Translations under genes and position numbers: made by a program | Shown: positions 52,581-61,235 of the stretch, in pieces | Layout of the letters: the number at the start of each line of letters is the position of its first letter | How positions within the stretch are numbered: position 1 is the first letter of the stretch | From: Streptomyces caniferus | Lineage (GTDB): Bacteria > Actinomycetota > Actinomycetes > Streptomycetales > Streptomycetaceae | Assembly (NCBI RefSeq): GCF_009811555.1 | Contig: NZ_BLIN01000007.1 | Coordinates: forward strand, 248,001 to 312,000 | Direction of reading: 5' to 3' | Length of the DNA stretch: 64,000 nucleotides | The notes under the pieces: model-generated | Told to the model about the DNA's origin: nothing | What the model saw: the letters and a program-made list of their open reading frames with translations, nothing else | Database searches by the model: none

Positions 52581-52608
52581 GAAACTTTTCCTCGATCTCG
52601 GCGGTTCC

Positions 52609-53358
52609 ATGGCGCGAAACCCTCAAAACGGCGAACGCCTCAGGCCGGTTGACCTGGCGCGCGGGCACGGTCTGTCCACGCAGGCGATCAGGAACTACGA
52701 GGAAGCCGGCATCCTTCCGGCCGCCGATCGCACACCCCACGGCTACCGCACCTACACCTCGCTGCACGCGGGAGCCCTGCGCGCGTTCCTGGCCCTGGTG
52801 CCCGGCCACGGCCACCAGACGGCGACGTCGATGATGCGGGCGGTGAACGAGGGCGCGGCCGATGAGGCGTTGCGCCTCATCGACGAGAGCCACGCCCAGC
52901 TCCTCGACGACCGCCGCACCCTCCAGGCAGTGGACAGCGCCCTGCGCGACCTGGAGCCCACGCCGGCGTCCGGGCCTGATGCGGGGCCCGAACCGGCCGC
53001 GGCGTCCGAGGCCGGCGGCACGTTCATCGGGCCGTTGGCGGGGAAGCTCGGCATCCGGCCCGCGACGCTGCGCAAATGGGAGCGCGCCGGGCTGGTATGC
53101 CCGCGCCGCGACCCGGTGACCGGGTACCGCGTCTACCACGAGGCCGACGTACGGGACGCCCGGCTGGCCCATCAGCTCAGGCGAGGCGGCTACCTGCTGG
53201 AGCAGATCGCCCCCCTGCTCGCCCAAGTACGGGCGGCCGGTGGGCTGGAGCCCCTGGAAGGCGCCCTGCGCGACTGGCACGGCCGGCTGTCCGCCCGCGG
53301 GCGGGCGATGCTGACCGGGGCCGCGGAGCTGGAGGCCTACCTCCACGCGCGCGGATGA
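52609..53358 (+). CDS. Regulator with two MerR DNA-binding domains (TioE-like)
   Basis: A 249-residue protein with two MerR-type HTH domains. The first is residues about 10-55 (VDLARGHGLSTQAIRNYEEA, then ILPAADRTPHGYRTY). The second is residues about 140-190 (LAGKLGIRPATLRKWERAGL, CPRRDPVTGYRVYHEADVRD). Helices join them and follow them (RLAHQLRRGGYLLEQIAPLL). Double-MerR proteins such as TioE are tied to secondary-metabolite clusters. The ATG MARNPQNG is preferred; an earlier start is possible. It is divergent from the esterase gene. Confidence 0.85.
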   Translation: MARNPQNGERLRPVDLARGHGLSTQAIRNYEEAGILPAADRTPHGYRTYTSLHAGALRAFLALVPGHGHQTATSMMRAVNEGAADEALRLIDESHAQLLDDRRTLQAVDSALRDLEPTPASGPDAGPEPAAASEAGGTFIGPLAGKLGIRPATLRKWERAGLVCPRRDPVTGYRVYHEADVRDARLAHQLRRGGYLLEQIAPLLAQVRAAGGLEPLEGALRDWHGRLSARGRAMLTGAAELEAYLHARG

Positions 53359-53435
53359 GACGTCGGTCGCCCGCCGTCACCAACGGTTCCGTCCCGGCTG
53401 CCCCTCCGCCGAGGTCGGCCGGGCCCCCCGGAGCC

Positions 53436-53552
53436 GGCGAGGAGGCGGAAGGTGTACCGGCTCAGCATGTTGCTGCGATGCCGCACGAACGGCGCCAGGC
53501 GGGACACGTCCCAGGCGGCGGCAGCAGAGTGCAGACCAGTGCCGGCCTGGAG
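53436..53552 (-). mobile_element. Remnant of a Tn3-family transposase C terminus
   Basis: The minus-strand frame reads LQAGTGLHS, then AWDVSRLAPFVRHRSNMLSR and YTFRLL. It follows the C-terminal end of Streptomyces Tn3-type transposases, which I remember as DVARLSPFVRHHINMLGRYS. About 39 codons survive with no start, no upstream catalytic domain and no terminal inverted repeats in sight. The surrounding 53359-53697 carries no other gene. Confidence 0.55.
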
Positions 53553-53697
53553 GGGAGCGCCCGCTCGACGGGGCACGGCGCGTGACGTCCCGCGACGCTG
53601 ATGGGCCGGGCAGTCGAGGCGGCAGCGGGCCTTGCGGCTTCGCCAGGGCGGAGAACCCGTCCGGGGTGCCATGAGCCGCCCGTCGACGACGCCGCGA

Positions 53698-53961
53698 TCA
53701 GGAAGCGACGGTGACGATAGCGGTCAGCCCGTAGTCCAGCTCCGCACCATCGACGAGCAACGCCTCGACCGTGCGTGTACTGGGGTCGATGTCGGCCACG
53801 ATCCCGTGTCCGACGTAGCGGGGGTACCCCGAGGCGCCCGTCTCGCCTGTCGCCTCGACGACCGCCGACCGGACGGCTGAGTCCTCCACGGAGGCACCGC
53901 CTCTGTCCTCCACGTGTTCGGGGACCAACAAGATCGTGAAGCGCTGCGGCTCTGTAGTCAC
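53698..53961 (-). CDS. Hypothetical protein (87 aa)
   Basis: The body RFTILLVPEHVEDRGGASVE ... GYPRYVGHGIVADIDPSTRT ... VEALLVDGAELDYGLTAIVT looks like a small beta-rich soluble domain. The GTG at 53961 lies 8 nt downstream of a TTAAAT -10-like box (ATTTAA, 53970-53975, on the plus strand), so it may be leaderless. I do not recognise a family. It is divergent from the S66 peptidase, and the 331-nt space between them has no gene. Confidence 0.5.
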   Translation of the reverse strand: MTTEPQRFTILLVPEHVEDRGGASVEDSAVRSAVVEATGETGASGYPRYVGHGIVADIDPSTRTVEALLVDGAELDYGLTAIVTVAS

Positions 53962-54279
53962 GCTCCGATATTTAAGTGCCTGCGTCACCAGCCGTGGGAC
54001 AGGCGCGCGGTATCGCCGTCGCGTATGCGGGCGTTCCGGAAGATCTTCGGTCGGAGAATCAGGGCAGGTGTCCCGGCCGGCGGGCAGCCCCTGCCCGCGG
54101 TCGGCCGTCGAGCAGCAGCAGGCGGGTGCGCCGGCCAGTACGCGGGCCCTCGCGCCCCGGGCCAGCGGTACTCCGCTCCGCTCCATTGCCGTCCCGCGGG
54201 CGATGAGTGCCTGGCCCATCGGATGAGTGCGCGACCTCGTCCGCAGTGAAATGCAGGTGAGTGAGGGGGAGTCGGCCCC

Positions 54280-54285
54280 TACTCT
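54280..54285 (+). promoter_or_regulatory. Leaderless -10 box of the S66 peptidase gene
   Basis: TACTCT (TAnnnT) ends 7 nt before the ATG of the peptidase, and there is no Shine-Dalgarno sequence in between. A -35 is not obvious. Confidence 0.45.
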
Positions 54286-54292
54286 CCTGTGA

Positions 54293-55339
54293 ATGAAGAC
54301 GTCTGTGTATCCGCCCAAGCCCGTGCCCGGTGACCGGATAGCGGTCATCTCGCCGTCGTCCGGCCTGCCGGGAATTCTTCCGCTTCCGTACGAGCTGGGG
54401 CTCCGGCGGCTGCGTGCGGACTTCGGGCTGGAACCCGTGGAATATCCGGCCACGCGACGCATGGGGTCCACACCCCAGGAGCGGGCCGACGACATTCACG
54501 CCGCGTTCGCCGATCCGACCATCAAGGCCGTGATGGCCAGCATCGGTGGTGACGACCAGATCACCGTACTGCCCTTACTGGACCGGGAGTTGATCCGCGC
54601 CCACCCCAAGCCGTTCTTCGGGACCAGCGACAACACCAATCTGCTGATGCTCCTGCACAACCTCGGCATCGTCGGCTATCACGGTGCGTGTCTGATGACC
54701 GAGATCGGCCGCCCGTACGCGCTCCACCCGATGACCGCGGATTCGGTGCGCGCCGCCCTGTTCACCTCCGGCCCCTACGAACTCCGCGCCCCCGAGCGCT
54801 TCGGTGACTCGGGCCGCGACTGGGCGGACCCCGAGACCTTCCGCGTCGAACCGGACTCGGAGCCCGCCGACGGGTGGATCTGGCACCGGCCCGAACGGGT
54901 CGTCGAGGGCCGCTCCTGGGGCGGCAACATCGAAATCCTGTCCTGGTTGCTGATGGCCGACCGTGAGATCGACCGCGACCCCGCCGCGTACGACGGCGGC
55001 GTCCTGTTCCTCGAGACCTCGGAAGAGCTGCCCGCGGCGGAGGAAGTCTTCTACATCCTGCGCAGCATGGGCGAGCGCGGCCTGCTCGCCCGCTTCCCCG
55101 CCCTGCTGATGGGACGCGCCAAGGCCTGGTCCTTCGACAAGCCGAACGGGCCGGAGGCCAAGCGTCGCTACGTCGTCGAGCAGCGCGAAGCGGTCCTGCG
55201 CGCCTTGGCGGCGTACGCCCCGCAGACGATGGCGGTCTTCGACGTGGACCTCGGCCACACCGATCCCCAGGTGGTGATCCCCTACGGCGGCACGGTGCGG
55301 GTGGACGGGCCGGCCCGGCGGATCACGGTGACGTACTGA
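54293..55339 (+). CDS. S66-family serine peptidase, MccF/LD-carboxypeptidase-like
   Basis: A 348-residue protein. The nucleophile elbow is FFGTSDNTNLL (Ser112), with Glu241 in VLFLETSEE and His322 in VDLGHTDPQV; the order and spacing resemble MccF of microcin C immunity (Ser118-Glu243-His311). The usual N-terminal PGDRIAVISPSSG is present. MccF cleaves the amide of peptidyl or aminoacyl nucleotide toxins, and LdcA cleaves the tetrapeptide of murein. The long loop and insertions point to the MccF side. Self-resistance to an aminoacyl-type product of the cluster 3.5 kb upstream is an inference. Confidence 0.82.
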   Translation: MKTSVYPPKPVPGDRIAVISPSSGLPGILPLPYELGLRRLRADFGLEPVEYPATRRMGSTPQERADDIHAAFADPTIKAVMASIGGDDQITVLPLLDRELIRAHPKPFFGTSDNTNLLMLLHNLGIVGYHGACLMTEIGRPYALHPMTADSVRAALFTSGPYELRAPERFGDSGRDWADPETFRVEPDSEPADGWIWHRPERVVEGRSWGGNIEILSWLLMADREIDRDPAAYDGGVLFLETSEELPAAEEVFYILRSMGERGLLARFPALLMGRAKAWSFDKPNGPEAKRRYVVEQREAVLRALAAYAPQTMAVFDVDLGHTDPQVVIPYGGTVRVDGPARRITVTY

Positions 55340-55350
55340 GCCCTCCGCCT

Positions 55351-55386
55351 CGGACGCCGCCGCCGTCGGCTCGGCGGCGGCGTCCG
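55351..55386 (+). terminator. Terminator after the S66 peptidase
   Basis: CGGACGCCGCCGCC (55351-55364) pairs with GGCGGCGGCGTCCG (55373-55386), 14 bp and an 8-nt loop. Confidence 0.85.
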
Positions 55387-56200
55387 GAACGGTGGGTGCC
55401 CGGAGGGCTCTCGGGGCTGGGACTACGGGTCCCCGGCTGCCGCCAGCGGGAGAGGGCCACCAGCCGGTCGAGCGCATGGTGGTCGTACGGAGACGGTGTC
55501 CGGCCTGGTTCCGTTCTCCGGGATGGTGTGCGGGATCTGTCGTCGGCGCAGAAACTCGCGGGATCTCCCGGGACGAGTACGGCCGGTCGGTCAGGGCGCG
55601 GGCGGGCCGGGTGCGTGGGCTGCTGTGATCCGCATGCCAGTTGTCACGCCAGGTCAATCGTGCAGCAGGCGAACCGGACCATCTCGACTACGCAACGCCC
55701 CTGTGTGACGAGCACGTCCCGGACACGCCATCGGGAGTCACCCGCGGGCCCGCATTCAGTCATCACGTCGCTATTCGCATATTCTTCCGATCGCCATTCT
55801 CTGGGTGCCTGGGGATTATCAACGGATCCCAGTGGATTCCAGGGTTCTGCTGGTGGCGGTGAGACTCCAGCGCATAGAATATCGCGCGCTGCTCGCGATG
55901 GCGGTCGGCGAGGTCGGCGGTGGGGCGGGGATGCCGTGATTGATCTGCGAAAACACTCACTGCGGGGCGGCGCTGCCCGGGGCTCTGAACGCGCGTTCGC
56001 TTTTCCTGGTCCACGGCGCTTACGGCTGGTCCACGATTTCGCTGAAAGATCATGAAAAGGCGGTCCACGTAGCAGCAGTGGCCGCCTTTTTCCTATTCCG
56101 TGGCGTTCGCGACGGGCTTCCGCTCCTGGGGTCAGGAAGCGGACGTCCGCGAGAAGCGGTCGCTTCGTTTCACGACAAGAGAAGTGTGGAGTGTGATGCC
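55387..56200 (+). other. Intergenic leader with a U-tract terminator and possible tiny ORF
   Basis: About 0.8 kb, more AT-rich from about 55640. An intrinsic terminator lies at 56054-56092: GAAAAGGCGGTCCAC pairs with GTGGCCGCCTTTTTC. A 39-codon frame (GTG 55936 to TGA 56055, with a TTA codon) ends on it, preceded by GGGGCGGGG, but its codon bias is weak, so I do not call it a gene. A second stem (TCCGCTCCTG/CAGGAAGCGGA, about 56118-56144) precedes the surface-protein gene. Together they look like an attenuating leader or a separate small RNA. Confidence 0.45.
56054..56092 (+). terminator. Intrinsic terminator with U-run in surface-protein leader
   Basis: GAAAAGGCGGTCCAC (56054-56068) pairs with GTGGCCGCCTTTTTC (56078-56092), with one mismatch and the U-run in the right arm. 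It lies 109 nt before the surface-protein start. Confidence 0.75.
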
Positions 56201-58807
56201 ATGAACCGACTAGGCAGAGAATCGCGCCGGTTAGCCTGGAGGCTTGTGGAGCCGTCGGCGCGCATCGCGTTATCTGTTCTTTTGCTGGCAGGCGGCGCCG
56301 TGGGAGCGACGGCTGGACCGGCCGCCGCTTCGACCGCCGACGGCACGCTGACGGTCGAGGTGCTGCGCGACTTCTTCGGCACCGGCGTGATCAACGCGGC
56401 GATGGACGTCCCACAGCGGGGCGTGAAGGTGAAAATCTCCGACCCCGCCGGGCACGATGTCACCGGCGTCACGGATGCCACGGGAAAGGTCGTGGTGTCG
56501 GCATCGACCGTGCTGAGCGGCGGCCAATACCGCGTCGACGTCAGCGTCCCGGCACCGTACAGCGGCTATCTGCGGGCGGCGCCTGCGTCGACGGCGGAGA
56601 ACCACTTCAACAGCTTCACGTCGTTCGTCGATGTGTCGGACGGAAAGAACGCCTCGGTGGTGACGGGCGTGTGGGATCCGGCTGACTACACGCTCCCGGA
56701 CTCGCGGTATTTCGTACCGGTCCACAATGGCGCCAACGGAACCGACACCCGGGCATTGGTGGCGTTCGGAACGAAGGCCCGAGGCACGTGTCCTGCCGAT
56801 GTGACGTGCCCGGACACGCTGGCCACACAGGCTCAGGTGGGCACGACGTTCGGGTTGGCGTACGACAAGCACCGGACCCGGCTGTTCCAGAGCGCGTTCG
56901 CCCGCCGGTACGCCCCGTACGGCCCGCAGGGCGGGGGCGCGATCTACACGGTGCCGGTCAACGGCTCGGGCGCGCCGGAGCTGTTCGCGCGGGTACCGGA
57001 CGCCGCGGTGACGCCGCACGACACCACCAACGTGATCAAGGATCCCGGGTTCACCGACGCGCCGGGCAAGGAGAGCATCGGTGGCCTGGCCCTGTCGGAG
57101 GACGGCTCCACGCTGTACGCGGTGAACCTGCGGACCCGCAGCCTGGTGAGCTTCGACGCGACAGGCGCCACCGCCGCGGCACCCAAGCCGACGGTCCCGA
57201 TCCCGGACCCGGGGTGCGCGAGCCCCGACGACTGGCGGCCGTTCGGTCTGCAGACCCACAACAACACGCTGTACGTCGGCGGCGTGTGCAGCGCGGAGAG
57301 CACACAGCAGCGCGCTGACCTGAAAGCCGTCGTCTACGCCTACGACGGCAAGCGGTTCAGCACGGTGCTGAGTCACCCGCTGACGGACAAACGCGGCAGC
57401 GTCTTCGGTTCCGGCGACAAGGCCACCCACTGGAACCCGTGGAACACCAGCCTGGGCACATGGGACGACCGGAAGGCGGGCGGCGTCTTCATCGATCCGC
57501 AGCCGGAGCTGTCCTCCCTTGCCTTCGCCCGCGACGGCTCGATGATCCTGGGCTTCCGTGACCGGTTCATGGACGTGCTCAGTTGGGGAGGGCTGGACCC
57601 CCGCCCGGGGAACGACACGGCGGAAAACGGCATGTCCGGTGGTGACATCACCATGGTGTGCGCCACTCCCACCGGTGAATACCAGTGGGAAGGCACCGGG
57701 AGCTGTCCCAACCATGCCACCCCCGCCAACAGTGGCGGCCAGGGCGCCGATGTCGTCGAATACTTCCCGGGCGACTCTTACGCCAACGCGCACCAGGAGA
57801 CCGCGCTGGGGTCGGTGGCCTATATCCCGCAGCAGCAGTGGGTCGTCAGCACGGAGTTCGACCCGGTCGTCAACGTCGCGACCTCAGGGACCGGGTACCA
57901 CGACATCACGACCGGTCAGGGCCCGGGCAACAACCCGACCGCCAACGGGTTCCAGTTCGTCAGCCGGGAGCAAGGCGGGTTCGGCAAGGCCGGCGGGCTC
58001 GGTGACATCGCGTACGCGGCGGCGAACGCGCCGATCCAGATCGGCAACGTCGTGTGGTTCGACGGCGACCACAACGGGATCCAGGACCCGGGGCACGTGC
58101 TGCTGCCGGGGGCGACGATCCGCCTGCTGGACGCGGACGGCAAACAGGTCGCCACGACCAGGACCAATGCCGCCGGCGAATACTACTTCGGTGGTGTCGG
58201 CGCCGCGTACGAGCTGACGCCGGGCGCGAAGTACACGGTGCAGTTCGACGTGTGCACCGCGGACACCAGCAAGGTGCCCGAGCAACCACCGGCGAGCGCA
58301 CTGAGGTTCACGCTCCCGCGGGCCGGTGCCAACCGTGCGCACGACTCCAATGTGACCCCGCCGGCCACCGGACCGTTGTGCAACGGCAACGCGCCTGTCA
58401 CGGCGCCGGTCAAGCCGGGCGGGGTCGATCACACCATCGACGCCGGGGTGTACCTCCCGAAGGAAACGCCGACCCCGACGCCGACTCCGACTCCCACATC
58501 GACTCCGACCCCGACGCCGACCCCGACGCCGACTCCGACTCCCACATCGACTCCGACCCCGACGCCGACTCCAACCCTGACGCCGACTCCCACACAGACA
58601 CAGACACCGACGCCGCCCGCGGCCTCCACGCCGCCGTCGCCCGCGCCGCCTGCCAACCACCCGGCCCCGGCCGGTGGAGGCGGAGGTTCGCTGGCGAACA
58701 CCGGTACGCCCGGGCTGGCGAAGATGCTCGGCATCGTCGGTCTGCTGGTGGGTGCGGGCCTGGTCATCGCATTCGTGACCCGGAATCGCCGCGCCCGGCA
58801 ACGCTGA
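56201..58807 (+). CDS. Large cell-wall-anchored SdrD B-domain-type surface protein
   Basis: An 868-residue exported protein. A signal peptide (IALSVLLLAGGAVGATAGPA) leads a beta-rich N-terminal region (DVPQRGVKVKISDPAGHDVT), a long central domain with repeated NHL/beta-propeller-like blades (GLALSEDGSTLYAVNLRTRS), and one SdrD B-like domain (VVWFDGDHNGIQDPGHVLLP). A Pro/Thr linker then reaches the sorting signal: LANTG, a TM helix MLGIVGLLVGAGLVIAFVTR and NRRARQR. LANTG fits the LAxTG motif used by actinobacterial class E sortases. GGAG precedes the ATG. Ligand unknown. Confidence 0.88.
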   Translation: MNRLGRESRRLAWRLVEPSARIALSVLLLAGGAVGATAGPAAASTADGTLTVEVLRDFFGTGVINAAMDVPQRGVKVKISDPAGHDVTGVTDATGKVVVSASTVLSGGQYRVDVSVPAPYSGYLRAAPASTAENHFNSFTSFVDVSDGKNASVVTGVWDPADYTLPDSRYFVPVHNGANGTDTRALVAFGTKARGTCPADVTCPDTLATQAQVGTTFGLAYDKHRTRLFQSAFARRYAPYGPQGGGAIYTVPVNGSGAPELFARVPDAAVTPHDTTNVIKDPGFTDAPGKESIGGLALSEDGSTLYAVNLRTRSLVSFDATGATAAAPKPTVPIPDPGCASPDDWRPFGLQTHNNTLYVGGVCSAESTQQRADLKAVVYAYDGKRFSTVLSHPLTDKRGSVFGSGDKATHWNPWNTSLGTWDDRKAGGVFIDPQPELSSLAFARDGSMILGFRDRFMDVLSWGGLDPRPGNDTAENGMSGGDITMVCATPTGEYQWEGTGSCPNHATPANSGGQGADVVEYFPGDSYANAHQETALGSVAYIPQQQWVVSTEFDPVVNVATSGTGYHDITTGQGPGNNPTANGFQFVSREQGGFGKAGGLGDIAYAAANAPIQIGNVVWFDGDHNGIQDPGHVLLPGATIRLLDADGKQVATTRTNAAGEYYFGGVGAAYELTPGAKYTVQFDVCTADTSKVPEQPPASALRFTLPRAGANRAHDSNVTPPATGPLCNGNAPVTAPVKPGGVDHTIDAGVYLPKETPTPTPTPTPTSTPTPTPTPTPTPTPTSTPTPTPTPTLTPTPTQTQTPTPPAASTPPSPAPPANHPAPAGGGGGSLANTGTPGLAKMLGIVGLLVGAGLVIAFVTRNRRARQR
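58471..58568 (+). repeat. 48-bp tandem duplication in the Pro/Thr linker
   Basis: The 50 bases at 58471-58520 recur exactly at 58519-58568, a 48-bp period coding 16 residues of Thr-Pro repeat with one Ser (TPTSTP). Identity at the DNA level implies recent slippage, so linker length may vary. Confidence 0.8.
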
Positions 58808-58970
58808 ACGAACCGCACAACGGTGATCTGCCCGTCCGCGATCCGGACGGCGCGGACGGACAGATCACGTCCCGGCCGGTCCAGGAGGGCCGGCCTTGGC
58901 GTGGTCTGCCTCCGGACTGCCGAGTGCCGCCGCGAGCCCGCGGCGGCCGGACAGCGTGGTGATCGAAAGG

Positions 58971-59798
58971 ATGAATCGGAGAGTGTCAGCCTCGAACCGC
59001 GTGCGGAGCGTGAGAATCCGGCAAGCCCCACGAGGTCATCCGGCTGACCGGCGCCGCTGGCCGCGGTCGCGCTGGGCCGCGGCCGTCATCGGCATCGCGG
59101 CCGTCGCGGTGGCCGCGGTGGCCGCGTTCCTGGTCGCCGACGGCGGCTCCGGCGCCGGCGGTCCGCGCCCCCTGACGACGGATGAGGCGAGCCGGCTGGC
59201 GATCACGCGATTCCGTAACTACCAGGCGCACGGCCGCGCGGTGACGATCACCGTGCCGGGCACTGCCGGCGGGCTGACCGTCACCGGGGCCGTCGACTAT
59301 CGGCGCAAGGTCGGTTACGGCGTGGTGCACGGCACCGGACGCGACAAGTCCAGCGACGGGCTGATCCAGTGGACGCCCACCTCGGTGCAGGTCCGCCCCA
59401 TGACGGCCGCCCCGGCGCACGCACCCGCGTCGCCGCCCCGTGCGGGCTGGTACGGCCGTCCGCTGCTGTCGTCCGGCAGCGCGCTGGACACCTCCCTGTC
59501 CATCGCGCTCGGTCTCGGCGGCGACCGGCCGGACAACGCCGAACTGCTGCCGCAGAACGGTGCCGCTTGGCGGGGGCGGGACCAGGTGGACGGGCATCGG
59601 GTGGACGTCATGACCGGACCGTCCTCCCCTGACCGCTCCGGTACGGCGGGCAACGTGCGCTACTGGGTCGGCTCGGACGGCACCATGTACCGGGTCCGCG
59701 CCGGCGTGGGTTCCCAGCCGGAGCCGGTGGTCATCGATTTCGACACCCACGAGTACGTTCCGGTCAAGCCGGTACCCGGGACCACCCCGACCCGGTAG
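58971..59798 (+). CDS. Membrane-anchored hypothetical protein
   Basis: A 275-residue protein. A basic N terminus (RRWPRSR) is followed by a TM helix (AVIGIAAVAVAAVAAFLVAD, residues about 38-58) and an extracellular beta-rich domain (GLTVTGAVDYRRKVGYGVVH, GNVRYWVGSDGTMYRVRAGV). It resembles the outer part of LolA-like or DUF2092-like lipoproteins only loosely. The start is unsure: an ATG at 58971 directly abuts GAAAGG, while a GTG at 58983 would have it at 12 nt. It follows the surface protein and may belong to the same unit. Confidence 0.6.
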   Translation: MNRRVSASNRVRSVRIRQAPRGHPADRRRWPRSRWAAAVIGIAAVAVAAVAAFLVADGGSGAGGPRPLTTDEASRLAITRFRNYQAHGRAVTITVPGTAGGLTVTGAVDYRRKVGYGVVHGTGRDKSSDGLIQWTPTSVQVRPMTAAPAHAPASPPRAGWYGRPLLSSGSALDTSLSIALGLGGDRPDNAELLPQNGAAWRGRDQVDGHRVDVMTGPSSPDRSGTAGNVRYWVGSDGTMYRVRAGVGSQPEPVVIDFDTHEYVPVKPVPGTTPTR

Positions 59799-59804
59799 CG
59801 CTGT

Positions 59805-61145
59805 TCAGGACGTCCGCACCCGCGCGTTCGCGGCGAGCAGGGACGCCGGCGGCAGCCGGACGCCCTCCGTCTTCGGCAGGGCCGGGACGGACGGGACAGC
59901 GGTGGCGCCCGCGGTGGTGGCGTCGGGGAACTGCGGCTGCGGGGCAGGCGCCGCGACCTCGGTGAACGGGATGCCACCGGGTGCCGTCGGCGCCGCCCAC
60001 GTGCCGGCCGGCGAGGACGACCCGGCCGGAAGCGGGCAGTCCGCAGTGGTCGCGAGCCGGGCGGGCACGGTGGTGCGCAGATCGTTGCCCCGCAGGCAGT
60101 TGCCGCGTCCCCGCGTGGCGGTAGGAAAGGTCCAGCCGACGTCGAGGCCGTTGCCGGTGAACGTGTTGCCCACGATCTGGTTGCCGACCGGAGGTATGTC
60201 GGCGGTTGCGGTGATCACCAGCCCGGCGTTGCTGTTGTGGGCGATGCGGTTGCGGATGAACCGGTTGTCGCTGCCGCCGTCGATGCCGGCGCCGGTGCCC
60301 CACCCGCCGTCGGCCTGCTCCGGGGTGGCCGTCTGCTGGTTGGCGGCGATCAGATTGCCCGCGATGACGGCGCCCTTCTGCGGGAGCAGTTTCTCCTGGT
60401 GGTCGGAGTTGGTGGTGAGTCCGACCCGGTTGCCGACCAGGCGGTTGCTGACCACGTACATGTCTTCGCTTGCGTTGGTGCCTTCGTAACCGACCGCGTT
60501 GAGTTCGGCGACGTTGTCCCGCACCACGATGTGGCAGGGCTTGCACTGGCCGACATAGATCCCCGAGTCGGCTCCGCCCGACGCGTACGAGTGCTCGATC
60601 ACGCCGTTCTGCGCGGAGAACGCGTAGATGCCGTACAGGCCGTTGCGGGTCGCGGTCACATACGAGACCAGGAACGACTTCAGGAAGGCGACGGGCTCAT
60701 CGCCGGTGTCGTAGCCGCCGCTTTGCCCCGGTAACCCGGCGGCCGCCTTCGCCGAACCGGTGACCAGCACGCCGTTCTGCGTGTTGTTCTCCACGGTCAG
60801 ATTCTGCACGGCCACCCCGGGCGCCGCGACGACGACGCCGTTCGGCTGCTGCAACCGCCCGTCGATGACGACCTTGTCCCGGGACGCACCGCGAAGAGTG
60901 ATGCGCGCCGTGTCGATCTTCACCGACTCGTGGTACACGCCCGGCGCGACCAGCACCAGGTCGCCGGGCCGAGCCAACGACACCGCATCCGAGATCGTCG
61001 GTGCATCGGCAGGCACTCGGATCGTCACCTCCGCACCGGCCGGTCGCCGGCCTTTGCCCGACCCGTCATCGCCGCCGCTGCAGCCGACCACAAGTGTCAG
61101 CGTGCCCAGTACCGCTGCCACCACGCGAAGAGCTGATCGAGGCAT
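59805..61145 (-). CDS. Right-handed beta-helix lipoprotein
   Basis: A 446-residue protein with lipobox LTLVVGC (Cys22) and Tat-free signal, then repeating parallel-beta-helix coils (GDLVLVAPGVYHESVKIDTA, QNGVLVTGSAK, RNGLYGIYAFSAQNGVIEHS, DNRFIRNRIAHNSNAGLVIT). A pectate-lyase/NosD-like fold is clear. Two CxxC pairs are near CKPCHIVV. The C-terminal 70 residues are Pro/Ala rich. It is outside-facing. Activity may be carbohydrate cleavage or structural; catalytic residues cannot be assigned. It is convergent with the preceding gene and divergent from the peroxidase. Confidence 0.8.
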   Translation of the reverse strand: MPRSALRVVAAVLGTLTLVVGCSGGDDGSGKGRRPAGAEVTIRVPADAPTISDAVSLARPGDLVLVAPGVYHESVKIDTARITLRGASRDKVVIDGRLQQPNGVVVAAPGVAVQNLTVENNTQNGVLVTGSAKAAAGLPGQSGGYDTGDEPVAFLKSFLVSYVTATRNGLYGIYAFSAQNGVIEHSYASGGADSGIYVGQCKPCHIVVRDNVAELNAVGYEGTNASEDMYVVSNRLVGNRVGLTTNSDHQEKLLPQKGAVIAGNLIAANQQTATPEQADGGWGTGAGIDGGSDNRFIRNRIAHNSNAGLVITATADIPPVGNQIVGNTFTGNGLDVGWTFPTATRGRGNCLRGNDLRTTVPARLATTADCPLPAGSSSPAGTWAAPTAPGGIPFTEVAAPAPQPQFPDATTAGATAVPSVPALPKTEGVRLPPASLLAANARVRTS

Positions 61146-61235
61146 GATCCCAGTTTGGCAGCATGACGCCCAATTCCGCGCCGGAATCGGGAGGTTGACC
61201 CGCAGGCGCGATGCGGGTGTGGCACTCTGCACACC

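Noticed and set aside
54293..55339. Assignment of the S66 protein as a plain murein LD-carboxypeptidase
   Set aside because: Not excluded, but its long central insertion and residue spacing fit the MccF branch better, so I name both and favour the latter.
55763..56068. Minus-strand 101-codon frame before the surface-protein gene
   Set aside because: No third-position GC bias and no ribosome site. It overlaps a convincing plus-strand terminator.
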